The notes under the pieces: generated by a model | Seen by the model: the letters and a program-made list of their open reading frames with translations, nothing else | Told to the model about the DNA's origin: nothing | The model's database searches: none | Source of the DNA: Ruminococcus turbiniformis | Lineage (GTDB): Bacteria; Bacillota; Clostridia; Lachnospirales; Lachnospiraceae | Reading direction: 5' to 3' | Assembly: GCF_020687545.1 (NCBI RefSeq) | Contig: NZ_JAJEQX010000010.1 | Span: forward strand, 1 to 64,000 | DNA: 64,000 nucleotides | Shown: piece by piece, positions 26,529 through 35,807 of the stretch | Layout: the number at the start of each line of letters is the position of its first letter | How positions within the stretch are numbered: position 1 is the first letter of the stretch | Made by a program: the position numbers and the translations under genes

Positions 26529-26861
26529 CTATCCGGTTTCATGGGAGTTTTCAAGTTTTTTCTTTATACCTTTCCATATTTTTGCCATTCCCCTGAAAAA
26601 CAGATATGCGGCTCCGCAGCCGCAGAGAATCCCGAGCACAAAAAACCAGCGGATATTGCCGTAGGTTGTATCATACATTTTCCGGAATATATATATGCTG
26701 GCTCCGATCCAGAAAGCAAAGTCTTCCGCACTGATAACGGCTGCACTGTGCCGGATCAGTCCCCTGAAGCATATGAGAACGCCGTATGCCGACAGAACCG
26801 TCACCCCGGCAAGGCACGCATACAGGAAAATTCCTGTTTCTGCCGCGATTCCAAGTATCAT
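26529..26861 (-). CDS. yabQ: Spore cortex biosynthesis protein YabQ
   Basis: This 110-aa integral membrane protein has about three hydrophobic segments (residues 5-30, 45-60, 70-92). In Bacillus YabQ sits in the outer forespore membrane and is needed for the cortex. It follows yabP by 9 bases and precedes divIC. Identity rests on size, membrane pattern and gene order more than on individual residues. Confidence 0.85.
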   Translation of the reverse strand: MILGIAAETGIFLYACLAGVTVLSAYGVLICFRGLIRHSAAVISAEDFAFWIGASIYIFRKMYDTTYGNIRWFFVLGILCGCGAAYLFFRGMAKIWKGIKKKLENSHETG

Positions 26862-26870
26862 TCCCCGGAC

Positions 26871-27155
26871 CTACCTGAACAGTTTTGACAAAAATGTTTC
26901 CCCCTGTTTCACCGTGGGGGCAACGTTGGAGTAGGCGATGCTGTCAATGCTGCCGGAAAGATCGACCTCGCCCTTTTCCACGCTCAGTCTGTTGACGTGC
27001 AGATCCGTTCCCTTGACCATGAGCATGCCCTGCTCCGTCTCAAGAAGAATCTCATTTAAATCAAACGAAAGGACATCGAGTACTCCTGTCACCGTACTCG
27101 TCTTCCTGTTGTTCACCACAAGTTTGTGTGTCTTCGCGATACGCTGCTCTTCCAT
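26871..27155 (-). CDS. yabP: Sporulation protein YabP
   Basis: About 94 aa and soluble, with the family pattern HKLVVNNRKTSTVTGVLDVLSFDLNEILLET, a DLHVNRLSVEKGEVDLSG segment and a short C-terminal tail. YabP is a sporulation protein needed for cortex assembly. The ATG at 27153-27155 follows GGGAGGG; an in-frame GTG two codons earlier is possible. Confidence 0.9.
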   Translation of the reverse strand: MEEQRIAKTHKLVVNNRKTSTVTGVLDVLSFDLNEILLETEQGMLMVKGTDLHVNRLSVEKGEVDLSGSIDSIAYSNVAPTVKQGETFLSKLFR

Positions 27156-27223
27156 CCGCACTCCCTCCCACTCTGCTTTTAAATATATGAGAGGCCGTGT
27201 CCTTTTATTCCTGAAAATGCAGC

Positions 27224-27463
27224 CTAAATATATTTAAAGAGTTCCGCCGCATCCTCTTTCTTCGTCGTATCCTGAAGCTTCAGCACTTCCACTTTCACAT
27301 TCCGTGTGCCGAACTGGATCTCGATTATATCCCCCGGCTTTACCTGAGCCGACGCCTTGGCCGGCCTGTCATTAACCGTAACACGCCCCGCATCGCAGGC
27401 TTCGTTCGCCACGGTTCTCCTCTTAATCAGTCTTGAGACTTTAAGAAATTTGTCAAGACGCAT
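27224..27463 (-). CDS. rqcP: S4-domain RNA-binding protein (RqcP/YabO, Hsp15-like)
   Basis: This 79-aa protein is a single S4 domain (MRLDKFLKVSRLIKRRTVANEACDAGRVTVN). The Bacillus homologue RqcP/YabO binds stalled 50S subunits with RqcH in ribosome quality control. It lies between hup and yabP, the usual place. The small size leaves little room for another identity. Confidence 0.9.
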   Translation of the reverse strand: MRLDKFLKVSRLIKRRTVANEACDAGRVTVNDRPAKASAQVKPGDIIEIQFGTRNVKVEVLKLQDTTKKEDAAELFKYI

Positions 27464-27532
27464 TTTCTTTCCTCCTGCTGCTTTCTGACAGGCATCCTCA
27501 TGGGAAGCCCTGGCTTTGATTCGCCGCCATAC

Positions 27533-27577
27533 AAAAAGGCACTTACAATGCTGTCACATCATAAGCGCCTGACTTTT
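27533..27577 (-). terminator. Intrinsic terminator after hup
   Basis: GGCGCTTA and TAAGTGCC form a stem (one mismatch) around a 16-base loop, followed on the minus strand by TTTTT. It would separate the abundant hup transcript from the yabO-ftsH operon. Confidence 0.65.
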
Positions 27578-27605
27578 TCCTTCTTTTCTTTCACGTATAT
27601 CAGGA

Positions 27606-27878
27606 CTAGTTGATCGCATCCTTTAAAGCTTTTCCGGCTTTGAACTTCGGTGCTTTGCATGCTGCAATCTTCATTGTCTTTCCTGTCTGCGGGTTTCTTC
27701 CCTCTCTCGCAGCTCTCTTGCTCACCTCAAATGTTCCGAATCCTACAAGCTGAACCTTGTCATCATTTTTAAGCTGCTCTGTCACAACATCAACAAAAGC
27801 TTTTAATGCCTTCTCAGAATCTTTCTTGGAAATCTCTGCTTTCTCTGCGATTGCTGCGATTAATTCTGTTTTGTTCAT
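27606..27878 (-). CDS. hup: HU family DNA-binding protein
   Basis: This 90-aa histone-like protein is the standard length for HU. It shows the helical dimer half ([27 protein letters not shown]) and the DNA-binding arm ([12 protein letters not shown]). It compacts DNA as a dimer. The ATG at 27876-27878 has GAGGAGG upstream; the frame opens 12 codons earlier without good signals. Confidence 0.96.
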   Translation of the reverse strand: MNKTELIAAIAEKAEISKKDSEKALKAFVDVVTEQLKNDDKVQLVGFGTFEVSKRAAREGRNPQTGKTMKIAACKAPKFKAGKALKDAIN

Positions 27879-28056
27879 GGATAAATTCCTCCTCGTTATT
27901 GTACATACATACAATTATTCTGTTCTGAATTTTAAAAGGGAATATGCCCCCACACACGCATATTTCCGCCTTTATGTATTGTTATAACGGTTTCCCGATT
28001 CTTTGTCAAGATTTATCTTCGTTTTTGCCCCTACAACCGGAGGAATCGGCTGTATT

Positions 28057-29100
28057 TCACAGGATAAGGCCAAATGTCTTCGCAAGGAAATCATATTTTT
28101 CATCGGTCTGGCGCACTGCCAGCTTCAGTTTTTCCACACACTTTTCCGGAAGCCACGCTTTGTTTGAATGGTAGTAGCTGCTGGCCGTTTTCCAGTATTT
28201 CTCCGGATAGGCAAGACAGAGTGCGAGATATTCCCGCTCCGCGTCAGAAAGACGCCTTGCTTTTTCATAACTGTCGACAATCAACTGTCCTGTTTTTTGT
28301 TTCCAATGATTCTTTTCCATTGCTTTCCGTGTGAGATAATACAGATCTCCTGCCTGTATGTCCACATGCATATGTTCAAAGTTCGTTATCGCCGGTCCCT
28401 CTTTTGTCATGAGAATATTATGATAATTATAATCCCCGTGCACCAGATCCCGCCGTCTGCAGCTCTCGGAAAAAAGCTTCATGCATCCGGAGTTTTCCAT
28501 GCGCGCCGCAACTGCCTCAGCGATGCGGAACATCTTCCCGAAACTGTCCAGGAAAAGGTATTCAAACTCGTTTTTCGCCACTCTTCCCCTGACAAAAGAA
28601 CGGACCTTCTTAAGCTCCCTGTTGTGGCGCCTGATCTCGTCCAGAGGATTTCTTCCGACAGGAAGTACGCCGCCCGGCACTGTACTGTCGTTCGCTCCGA
28701 TGCCGGTCTTTGCGCCGCCTGACCACTCTGCCGAATCCGCAAGTTCCAGGTGAAGCAGCGCAAGCTCCTTTGCCGCGCGCGCAAGTTCCCCCTCCTGCCG
28801 GATATCACATTCCCGCCCCTGATACCACTTTTTCAGCATATAGACGCTTCCTTCGGCGGACGAAACGAGAAGTTCTCCGTCCTCCGTGAACACCGGGGTG
28901 TCAACTTTTACATTTCCTTTCTGTTCAAGCCTGCTGAGCGCTCTGTACAGCAGGAGAGCCCGCCGCCCGGACAGCGCTGTCTCTTTGAGCAGCATCGTCC
29001 CCCTGTCTGTGTCACAAAAAAACGCACCCCTTATTCTCCGGGTGCTCCTCACTTCCACGTCGTAGCGCTCCAGAACCTCAAGTTCGTACTCTTCTCTCAT
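28057..29100 (-). CDS. CotS-family spore coat protein (kinase-like fold)
   Basis: This 347-aa protein belongs to the CotS/YsxE group of aminoglycoside-phosphotransferase-like spore coat proteins. The catalytic-loop-like sequence is RRRDLVHGDYNYHNILM (about residue 213), and the metal-site position reads ITNFEHM, with Asn where active kinases have Asp. N-terminal residues 40-100 form the small ATP lobe. The C-terminal LAYPEKYWKTASSYYHSNKAWLP is typical of the coat family. It is probably a structural coat protein, perhaps catalytically weak. A hairpin covers its start. Confidence 0.85.
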   Translation of the reverse strand: MREEYELEVLERYDVEVRSTRRIRGAFFCDTDRGTMLLKETALSGRRALLLYRALSRLEQKGNVKVDTPVFTEDGELLVSSAEGSVYMLKKWYQGRECDIRQEGELARAAKELALLHLELADSAEWSGGAKTGIGANDSTVPGGVLPVGRNPLDEIRRHNRELKKVRSFVRGRVAKNEFEYLFLDSFGKMFRIAEAVAARMENSGCMKLFSESCRRRDLVHGDYNYHNILMTKEGPAITNFEHMHVDIQAGDLYYLTRKAMEKNHWKQKTGQLIVDSYEKARRLSDAEREYLALCLAYPEKYWKTASSYYHSNKAWLPEKCVEKLKLAVRQTDEKYDFLAKTFGLIL

Positions 29101-29156
29101 GGCTGCCCCCTGTCACTGCGTATTCTGACTCTCTCTAATCTATGAAGGGGACAGCC
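29101..29156 (-). promoter_or_regulatory. Hairpin closing over the cotS-like start
   Basis: GGCTGTCCCC (minus strand of 29147-29156) pairs with GGGGGCAGCC directly before the ATG, allowing one G-U pair. The second arm is also the only purine-rich ribosome-site candidate, so folding would hide it. The loop is about 36 bases. Confidence 0.45.
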
Positions 29157-29196
29157 CGAGTATGAGTATAAAATTCGTCACGCCGGACTGTAAATA

Positions 29197-30546
29197 TTAT
29201 TCTGTTTCTTTCTGTGCGTCTATCCGTTCTCTTGCATATGCGCACAGCGCTTCTTTTGTATTTCTCGCCGGGTCGTCAATCACATATTCCAGCAGTTCAC
29301 TCAGCATGCTTCCCATCTCTCTTCCCGGACGCATTCCGAGATTCATCAGATCTCTTCCGCTGACCGCAAGCTGCCGCAGGTTCACGCACTCCTCATTGAT
29401 AAGCGCCTGCTGGTAAAGTTCCCTGACCGCCACGATATTTTCAATCTTCTCGCGGCGCTTATACGTGCTCTGTGCCTTCACATCCGCCATGCGCACCGCA
29501 AGATAATACGGAAAAAGCTCCACTCCGATCCGGTTCATGGCCCGGCGGACATTGGCGGGTGTCGCCTCCATCCGGTAGTCATGATAGCACACAAGCCGCG
29601 TGACTTTCTTCACTGTGTCATTGTCAAACTTCAGTCTGCGCATAATCCTGCGCGCGATCTCCTCGCTCACAAGAGCGTGTCCCTTGAAATGATCACGCCC
29701 CGCCTCGTCCGTCTGCTTTACCGCCGGTTTCCCCATGTCATGGAAAAGCATCGTAAGGCGCAGAATCTTGTCTCGCTTTATGTTTTTCATAGCCTGAAGA
29801 GTATGTCCCGCGACATCGTATTTATGATGCGGCGTGTTCTGCTCCACTCCCGCCATGGCGTCCCACTCCGGAAGAATCACCTTCGTGATCCCCAGTTCAT
29901 ATGCATCCTGAATCCGCTCCGGATGGGGGGACACGAGGAGTTTCACAAGTTCCGTCTGGATCCGCTCCGCGCTGATGTTTTCCAGAGTCGGCGCAAGCTC
30001 TTTTACCGCCTCCGCAGTCTCCGGCTCAATGGGAAAATTAAGCTGTGCGGAAAAGCGCACCGCCCGCAGAATCCGCAGGGCGTCCTCGGAGAAACGCTCT
30101 TTCGGATCTCCCACACACCGGATCAGATGATGGTTCAGGTCTTTCATCCCGCCGAACACGTCGACCAGCCGCACATCATCATTGTACGCCATGGCATTGA
30201 TCGTGAAATCCCGGCGCCTTAAATCTTCCTCCAGCCGGTTCGTAAAACGGACTTCCTTCGGATGTCTGCTGTCCTCGTAGGCTCCGTCGATACGGTACGT
30301 CGTCACCTCGTAGCTGTCCTTTCCGAGAAGCACCGTGACTGTCCCGTGCTCAATCCCGGTATCCACGGTTCTGCGGAAAAGCTTCTTGATCTCCTCCGGT
30401 CTGGCAGACGTGGTGATATCCCAGTCTTCCGGTCTGCGCGCCAGGATGGAATCCCTGACACAGCCTCCCACCGCAAATGCCTCATAACCGTGAAGCTGCA
30501 GGTTATTGATAATCATCATTACTTTTCTGGGCAATGCTATCTTCAT
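29197..30546 (-). CDS. cca: CCA tRNA nucleotidyltransferase
   Basis: This 449-aa class II enzyme adds or repairs CCA at tRNA 3' ends. The nucleotidyl-transfer motif is AVGGCVRDSILARRPEDWDITT (the DxD pair) near residue 25. The RRDFTINAMAYN, RILRAVRFSAQL and PERIQDAYELG motifs follow. An HD-type domain is visible in the C-terminal half (LTMLFHDMGKP, FKGHALVSEEIARRIM). The ATG overlaps the stop of the upstream ATPase gene, so the genes are coupled. Confidence 0.93.
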   Translation of the reverse strand: MKIALPRKVMMIINNLQLHGYEAFAVGGCVRDSILARRPEDWDITTSARPEEIKKLFRRTVDTGIEHGTVTVLLGKDSYEVTTYRIDGAYEDSRHPKEVRFTNRLEEDLRRRDFTINAMAYNDDVRLVDVFGGMKDLNHHLIRCVGDPKERFSEDALRILRAVRFSAQLNFPIEPETAEAVKELAPTLENISAERIQTELVKLLVSPHPERIQDAYELGITKVILPEWDAMAGVEQNTPHHKYDVAGHTLQAMKNIKRDKILRLTMLFHDMGKPAVKQTDEAGRDHFKGHALVSEEIARRIMRRLKFDNDTVKKVTRLVCYHDYRMEATPANVRRAMNRIGVELFPYYLAVRMADVKAQSTYKRREKIENIVAVRELYQQALINEECVNLRQLAVSGRDLMNLGMRPGREMGSMLSELLEYVIDDPARNTKEALCAYARERIDAQKETE

Positions 30547-32138
30547 GAAAATGCTTCCTTCTTACTCAGTATTTCTTCTTCTCTCCTCTGACAGGTAAAT
30601 ATTATAACCTGCTTTTTCCGACCGCTCAACCATTTCAGCGCAGATTCCAGCCTTCTGTCGTCATAAAATGCAAATGTATCGTCCAGAATCACCGGCATCG
30701 GCTCCTCAAGAAGCAGATCTGCCGCCGCCATCCGGACTGCAAAATAGATCTGCTCGATCGTTCCTCTGCTTAAAAGCCTGGCGGGAATCTTTCTCTCCCC
30801 GTCCCAGACCGCGATCTCCCTTCCGCCTCCGGCCGCGCTCTTAAGTTCCAGTCCGCTGTATTTTCCTTCCGTTACGCCGGCGAAAATCTCCGACGCCTTC
30901 CTGCCGACAAGACGGACGGTATCGCTCCCTGTCTCCCGGGCCGCCTTCTCCAGCTCCTGAGCCGCCAGAGCGAGAACACGGCAGCGCCGTTCCAGGTTTT
31001 TCTGCGTATCACTCTTTTCGGCTTCACCGTACTGTTCTCTCAGATTCTGAAGACGGATCTCCTTTTCTTTCCACTCGGCGCGGATTCTCTTGAGCTCCCA
31101 CTCTGCCTGCCGCCTTGCCTCTGTGCTGACAGCTCCTTCACCGTCCTTCTGGGCTTTTGAAAAGTTTCTGTCCTGCTTTCCTCGGTTCTTTACCCCTGCA
31201 GCCAGGGCAGACAGCAGAATTCCCACTCCGATGAGAATGATAATCACAGAGATCACAGCCATAGGGAGATACGGCATTTCTCCCTGCCCGGTGATCACCT
31301 GGCTCCAGCAGAAGCCCATGACTCCGGCGAATATACCGGCGGCGCCCCACAGCGCTGTTCCCCTGCTGTCTCTGTCTTCTTCTTTCTGCTGAGAATCCGA
31401 CTGCTCCTGCCTTTCCTGCCTTGTTTTCCTTGCTTCCTGTTCCGCGCGTACAGTCATTTCAAGCGCTCTCTGTTTCTCCTCAAACTCACTCTGAAGACTT
31501 TCCATCTCCCGCTCCAGATAGCTGCATTCCTGCAGCAGAGCCCGGCGTCCTTCTTCCCGCTTTGCCTCCTCCGCCCGGAGCGCCTTTTCCGCATCTTTCC
31601 GCCGGTTCTTCAGCGTCTCCAGCGCAGCTCCCGGATCGATCTCCCCGCCTCCGGCCTCAAAATATCCGGCAGCATAGTTTTCAAGAGCCTCGGACAGCTC
31701 TTCTCCCGGCCTGGATTTGAGCTGCCCCACAGAGACTGTGCTGTCAAAGATCTCCGGGGTAAGTCCCCCGAGAAGCATCTTCAGATCCCCGTGCTCCACG
31801 GACAACTCTTCCCCGTCGTCCTCGCAGACCAGAGAGGATCTCCTGCCCGCCCTGGAAAAGTTTCTCTCAAGCCGGAAATTCCTCCCTCCGCAGGAAAAGC
31901 GGAGCACGCCCGCGTAGTATTCCGGATGATCCCACGGCTCATATCGGGTGTAGTCGTCCTTTGCCGCGGCTCTCCCCCGGCCTCTCTCCATCCCGAACAG
32001 CATGGCGCGGATAAAGGCGTGAATCGTCGTCTTTCCATATTCATTTTCTCCGGTCACGACCTGCACTCCGTCGTGAAAGTAAAAATGCTGTTCCGAAAAT
32101 TTTCCGAAATTTCTGATATACGCCTCAGTTATTACCAT
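30543..32138 (-). CDS. SbcC/YhaN-like AAA ATPase with membrane hairpin
   Basis: This 531-aa SMC-like ATPase has Walker A GENEYGKTTIHAFI near residue 31 and a C-terminal ABC-like signature LSRGTIEQIYFAVRMAA with Walker B PVILDDTFAFYDD. Two coiled-coil segments (about 170-250 and 340-390) flank two hydrophobic helices near 265-285 and 295-320, where SbcC would have a zinc hook. It is short compared with SbcC or YhaN (about 1000 aa). The SbcD-like nuclease is directly upstream, so the pair probably processes DNA ends; the membrane hairpin suggests work at the membrane (inference). Confidence 0.85.
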   Translation of the reverse strand: MVITEAYIRNFGKFSEQHFYFHDGVQVVTGENEYGKTTIHAFIRAMLFGMERGRGRAAAKDDYTRYEPWDHPEYYAGVLRFSCGGRNFRLERNFSRAGRRSSLVCEDDGEELSVEHGDLKMLLGGLTPEIFDSTVSVGQLKSRPGEELSEALENYAAGYFEAGGGEIDPGAALETLKNRRKDAEKALRAEEAKREEGRRALLQECSYLEREMESLQSEFEEKQRALEMTVRAEQEARKTRQERQEQSDSQQKEEDRDSRGTALWGAAGIFAGVMGFCWSQVITGQGEMPYLPMAVISVIIILIGVGILLSALAAGVKNRGKQDRNFSKAQKDGEGAVSTEARRQAEWELKRIRAEWKEKEIRLQNLREQYGEAEKSDTQKNLERRCRVLALAAQELEKAARETGSDTVRLVGRKASEIFAGVTEGKYSGLELKSAAGGGREIAVWDGERKIPARLLSRGTIEQIYFAVRMAAADLLLEEPMPVILDDTFAFYDDRRLESALKWLSGRKKQVIIFTCQRREEEILSKKEAFS

Positions 32139-32182
32139 ATGTGATCCCCTTCTGTATATCTTATCCCGTCACCGTTATCCTG

Positions 32183-33235
32183 TCACCGGCGGCTTGCCAG
32201 AAGCGCCTCAACCCCTTCGCAGAGCGCCTGGTATTCCTCGCTGCCCTCTTCGCATCCGGCAAAACGTTCTATATAATTCCTGATCAGTGTTCCTCTGTTT
32301 TCCTCACAGATCCGCTCAAGATCAAGATCCGGGGCAGTCTCATCCAGAACTTCCATAATGTTTCCAAGCCCTGCAAGTCTCCCGGTGTCGAACTCAATAT
32401 CCGCGTCTCTCCGGCCTTTCAGCAGAATTTTGTAAATATTTTCATTTCCTGATTCATTTATTGATTTCTCAATCTTTTTCCCGATGCTCCCGCCGGTGTC
32501 CGTCTTCTCCACGGGGATCTCCAGATGCACATACTCCCGGCCCGCAAAGGGAATCCAGCGGATATGTGCCTCCCCGTTTTTGATTTCGCCGTACACATAT
32601 CCGTGAGCGCCTGTGTCATTCCTGTCAACCGGCTCCAGCGCCCCGGCATAAACCGCGCGGTTTCTGATCAGCGCCTGGGGTTTATGGATATGCCCCAGAG
32701 CGATGTAGTCAAATCCCGACTGCGCAAGCTGATCTCTGTCAATGGGAATGTGCCTGTCATCGCCGCCGTGAGCGAGAAGGATCTCGCAGGGCTGCACGCC
32801 CGGGGCTCTTACTCCGTCGTACAGCGGTTTCCTTATCTCTCTTGCATGATAACTCAGCCCGCACACCGAAGTCTGAATATCCGGGAACTCCACATATTCC
32901 ATCTCTTTTCCGAAAAGAGGATACACATTGTCCGCCCACTGAAATGTCCGGTAGTTGGAATCCATTCTGATATAGTCGTGGTTTCCGGCGATCAGAACGA
33001 CTCTCGTATGCGAAAGCCGAGAAAAAAGATAGTTTACTTCCTTCAGTTCCCTGACAAGGGGCTGCCGGTGAAAAAGATCCCCTGCGATCAGAAGCAGATC
33101 CACGCTCTCCCTGTCGCAGAGCCCGACCGCTTCCTCAAATGTATCCCACAGCTCACGGGCCCGGTCCTCTCTCTTCAGGTGCCCGGCTTCCGGCTCCGCC
33201 CCGAGATGTACGTCCGCGATATGTATAAACTTCAT
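32183..33235 (-). CDS. SbcD/YhaO-like DNA repair metallophosphoesterase
   Basis: About 350 aa. The calcineurin-like active site is complete: IHIADVHLG, LLLIAGDLFH, LIAGNHDYIR, LLAHGGDDRH and ALGHIHKPQ. This is the nuclease half of the SbcCD/Mre11-Rad50-type pair and should cut DNA with Mn2+. The ATG at 33233-33235 follows GGGAGGAGACGG. The ATPase partner begins 44 bases downstream. Confidence 0.88.
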   Translation of the reverse strand: MKFIHIADVHLGAEPEAGHLKREDRARELWDTFEEAVGLCDRESVDLLLIAGDLFHRQPLVRELKEVNYLFSRLSHTRVVLIAGNHDYIRMDSNYRTFQWADNVYPLFGKEMEYVEFPDIQTSVCGLSYHAREIRKPLYDGVRAPGVQPCEILLAHGGDDRHIPIDRDQLAQSGFDYIALGHIHKPQALIRNRAVYAGALEPVDRNDTGAHGYVYGEIKNGEAHIRWIPFAGREYVHLEIPVEKTDTGGSIGKKIEKSINESGNENIYKILLKGRRDADIEFDTGRLAGLGNIMEVLDETAPDLDLERICEENRGTLIRNYIERFAGCEEGSEEYQALCEGVEALLASRR

Positions 33236-33310
33236 CCGTCTCCTCCCGTCCAGTCGCTCAGAAAAAACAAGTGTCAAAAAGCATAAGTATCCGTATCAGA
33301 AATCATATCG

Positions 33311-33342
33311 AAAAGGACGCCGCATCTGAAAATGCCGCGTCC
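33311..33342 (-). terminator. Intrinsic terminator of asnS
   Basis: GGACGCGGCAT and ATGCGGCGTCC pair with one mismatch around a six-base loop and are followed on the minus strand by TTTTCG. It separates asnS from the sbcD-like gene. Confidence 0.75.
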
Positions 33343-33456
33343 AAAGCAGCGCGCCGGCACGATTCACCCGGAACGCTTTTGTTCCAAAATTACAAATTAT
33401 TAATGAAGTTATAATAAAGTCCTGCCGTCTCCGCAAAGAGGCTTTTTCTCCGGCTC

Positions 33457-34848
33457 TTACAGTTCACAGTTGTTGACTGTCCTCGGGAACGGAATCACGT
33501 CACGGATATTGGACATACCGGTAAGATACATGACGCATCTCTCAAATCCGAGTCCAAAGCCCGCGTGTCTCGTGGAACCGTATTTTCTCAGGTCAAGGTA
33601 GAATCCGTAGTCTTCCTCTTTAAGCCCCAGTTCTCTCATACGGCTTAAGAGCTTGTCATAGTCGTCTTCTCTCTGGCTTCCTCCGATAATCTCACCGATT
33701 CCCGGAACAAGGCAGTCCACTGCCGCAACAGTCTTTCCGTCATCATTTTGTTTCATATAGAATGCTTTGATTTCCTTCGGGTAGTCTGTTACAAATACCG
33801 GGCGCTTATAGATCTCTTCTGTCAGATAGCGCTCATGCTCTGTCTGCAGATCACATCCCCAGGAAACCTTGTACTCAAACTTGTCGTTGTTCTTCTCCAG
33901 AATCTCAACAGCCTCTGTGTAAGTCACCCGCGCAAAATCCGAGTTTGCCACATTGTGAAGCCGCTCAAGCAGCCCCTTGTCCACAAAGGAGTTGAAGAAA
34001 TTCATCTCTTCCGGAGCATTCTCCAGCACATAATTGATAATATATTTGAGCATCGCCTCAGCCAGATCCATGTCGTCCTCAAGATCGGCAAAAGCGATCT
34101 CCGGCTCAATCATCCAGAACTCCGCCGCATGGCGCGTCGTGTTGGAATTCTCCGCGCGGAACGTAGGTCCGAACGTATAGATACTGCGGAACGCCTGCGC
34201 GTATGTCTCTCCATTGAGCTGGCCGCTGACTGTAAGGCTTGTCTCCTTTCCGAAGAAATCTTTCGTGTAATCCACGGTTCCGTCCTCATTCTTCGGCACA
34301 TTTTCCATATCAAGGGTAGTCACGCGGAACATCTCTCCCGCGCCCTCGCAGTCGCTCCCGGTGATCAGCGGAGTATGCACATACACAAATCCTCTCTCCT
34401 GGAAAAATCTGTGAATCGCGTATGCTGCCAGCGAGCGCACGCGGAACACCGCCTGAAATGTATTTGTCCTCGGACGCAGATGCGAGATTGTCCTCAGATA
34501 TTCAAACGTATGACGCTTTTTCTGAAGCGGATAATCCGGAGCTGACGCCCCCTCAATCAGAACTTCGTCTGCCTGAATCTCAAACGGCTGTTTCGCCTGC
34601 GGCGTTGCCACAAGCGTACCTGTCACGATAACCGCTGCTCCCACGTTCAGCTTTGAAACCTCTGCGAAATTATCCATTTTGTCGTGATACACTACCTGCA
34701 GAGGATTAAAGTAAGATCCGTCGTTCAGCACGATAAATCCAAATGTTTTTGAGTCACGGATACTCCGCACCCATCCTCCGACCGTCACTTTCTTGTCGAG
34801 ATATTCCTCCCTCTTCTTAAATATCTCGCGGATCGTTGTCAATTCCAT
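33457..34848 (-). CDS. asnS: Asparaginyl-tRNA synthetase
   Basis: This 463-aa class IIb synthetase charges tRNA-Asn. An N-terminal OB fold ([24 protein letters not shown]) binds the anticodon. Motif 2 is the [19 protein letters not shown] region and motif 3 is [15 protein letters not shown]. Length is normal. No T-box was found in the 130 bases upstream. AGGAG lies about 10 bases before the ATG. Confidence 0.95.
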   Translation of the reverse strand: MELTTIREIFKKREEYLDKKVTVGGWVRSIRDSKTFGFIVLNDGSYFNPLQVVYHDKMDNFAEVSKLNVGAAVIVTGTLVATPQAKQPFEIQADEVLIEGASAPDYPLQKKRHTFEYLRTISHLRPRTNTFQAVFRVRSLAAYAIHRFFQERGFVYVHTPLITGSDCEGAGEMFRVTTLDMENVPKNEDGTVDYTKDFFGKETSLTVSGQLNGETYAQAFRSIYTFGPTFRAENSNTTRHAAEFWMIEPEIAFADLEDDMDLAEAMLKYIINYVLENAPEEMNFFNSFVDKGLLERLHNVANSDFARVTYTEAVEILEKNNDKFEYKVSWGCDLQTEHERYLTEEIYKRPVFVTDYPKEIKAFYMKQNDDGKTVAAVDCLVPGIGEIIGGSQREDDYDKLLSRMRELGLKEEDYGFYLDLRKYGSTRHAGFGLGFERCVMYLTGMSNIRDVIPFPRTVNNCEL

Positions 34849-34980
34849 TTTCTAACTGCTCCTTTTCATCACAAGAATGCCGCCGGTCTTCTTTCGTATG
34901 CGGACATGTGAAGCGCCGCCGGCGTGTTCTCAAAATAGTATAACACCGTCCGGCTGCTCCGTAAACAGGAACTTTTCACT

Positions 34981-35391
34981 CTACCAGCTGCATCTTCCGC
35001 AGTTTGTACACTGAACACAGCTCTTCTTTCCAAAGGCCGGCTTCCACGGGAGAAGCTTCGCCTCCTGTCCGGATTTCCAGCGGACTTCACGGTTTATATC
35101 CTGGATCAGCGCACTCTTTCCGTCCGGAGATATCATCACCACAAGAGGAATGATCGTTTTTTCTTCCGGCCTCATACAGTTCTGATACAGCACGGGTGCA
35201 TATCGTTCACCACTGATTTCAATCTGCTGCTCCGCAGTTACGATGCGCATACTCCCGTCTTTCTCCATAAATATTCCGGTCTCCGTTCTGCACGGCCAGT
35301 TCGCAGCAGCTTCTCCGTGCAGAGTGAAACAGCCAAGCTCTGTTGCGGCACTTGCTGTCTCTATCTCTATTTTTGCTTCAGTATCATTCAT
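34981..35391 (-). CDS. Small protein with C-terminal Cys cluster, unknown
   Basis: About 136 aa; I do not recognise the family. There is no signal peptide or membrane helix. The C-terminus ends in KKSCVQCTNCGRCSW, a run of four cysteines suited to bind zinc or iron. The middle (RIVTAEQQIEISGERYAPVLYQNCMRPEEK) looks like beta strands. The start is the ATG at 35389-35391, with AAGGAGG about 15 bases upstream; a longer frame to 35484 is less likely. It lies between asnS and thiC as an isolated minus-strand gene. Confidence 0.6.
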   Translation of the reverse strand: MNDTEAKIEIETASAATELGCFTLHGEAAANWPCRTETGIFMEKDGSMRIVTAEQQIEISGERYAPVLYQNCMRPEEKTIIPLVVMISPDGKSALIQDINREVRWKSGQEAKLLPWKPAFGKKSCVQCTNCGRCSW

Positions 35392-35612
35392 CCTCTCTTT
35401 TGTCCGCCTCCTTATTCTCTCTGATTTCACAGTACAAAAAATAGTGCCTCTGTCCTGGTAAGATAAGGCACTAATTTTCAGCAACTATTCTTCCGTCGGC
35501 CAGGTGTACACTGGCCGGCGGTTCCCTTGTTGAGTATATTACAGGCAATATTTTTTGTCAAAAGAAAACTTGCGCCGGCTTTAAGTAATTTATGTCGTTT
35601 TGAAAGGAACTC

Positions 35613-35641
35613 TTGCCAAACACCCCATTACCGTTTATAAT
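35613..35641 (+). promoter_or_regulatory. Sigma-A promoter of thiC leader
   Basis: TTGCCA, a 17-base spacer and a perfect TATAAT (35636-35641) lie about 27 bases before the TPP element, giving a start near 35648. Confidence 0.8.
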
Positions 35642-35667
35642 TGCACTTAATCAGATACATATTACCG

Positions 35668-35756
35668 TTTCACGGGGAGCTGGCCGAAGCCGGCTGAGAG
35701 GAGACTTCTTCGTCTCGACCCGAAACCTGATTTGGATAATGCCAACGTAGGGATGC
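35668..35756 (+). ncRNA. TPP (THI-box) riboswitch
   Basis: The leader has the THI-element core: ACGGGGAGC, GGCTGAGAGG, a variable P3 hairpin, GACCCGAAACCTGAT and TGGATAATGCCAACGTAGGGA. All conserved pyrophosphate- and pyrimidine-sensor segments are present. A terminator follows at 35771, so TPP binding should stop transcription before thiC. Confidence 0.95.
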
Positions 35757-35770
35757 AAAAGGATTTTCTC

Positions 35771-35797
35771 GAGGTGCCCTGCGCACCTCTTTTTTTA
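35771..35797 (+). terminator. Riboswitch-controlled terminator
   Basis: GAGGTGC, a five-base loop and GCACCTC are followed by eight T. It lies 15 bases after the TPP element, in the position of an expression platform. Confidence 0.9.
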
Positions 35798-35807
35798 TCC
35801 CAACAGT

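Noticed and set aside
34888-34925. GCCGCCGG repeats that looked like a terminator stem before asnS
   Set aside because: The two copies are direct, not inverted, so no stem forms.
33457-35391. T-box leader for asnS
   Set aside because: The upstream 130 bases lack a T-box sequence, a stem I pattern and a terminator.
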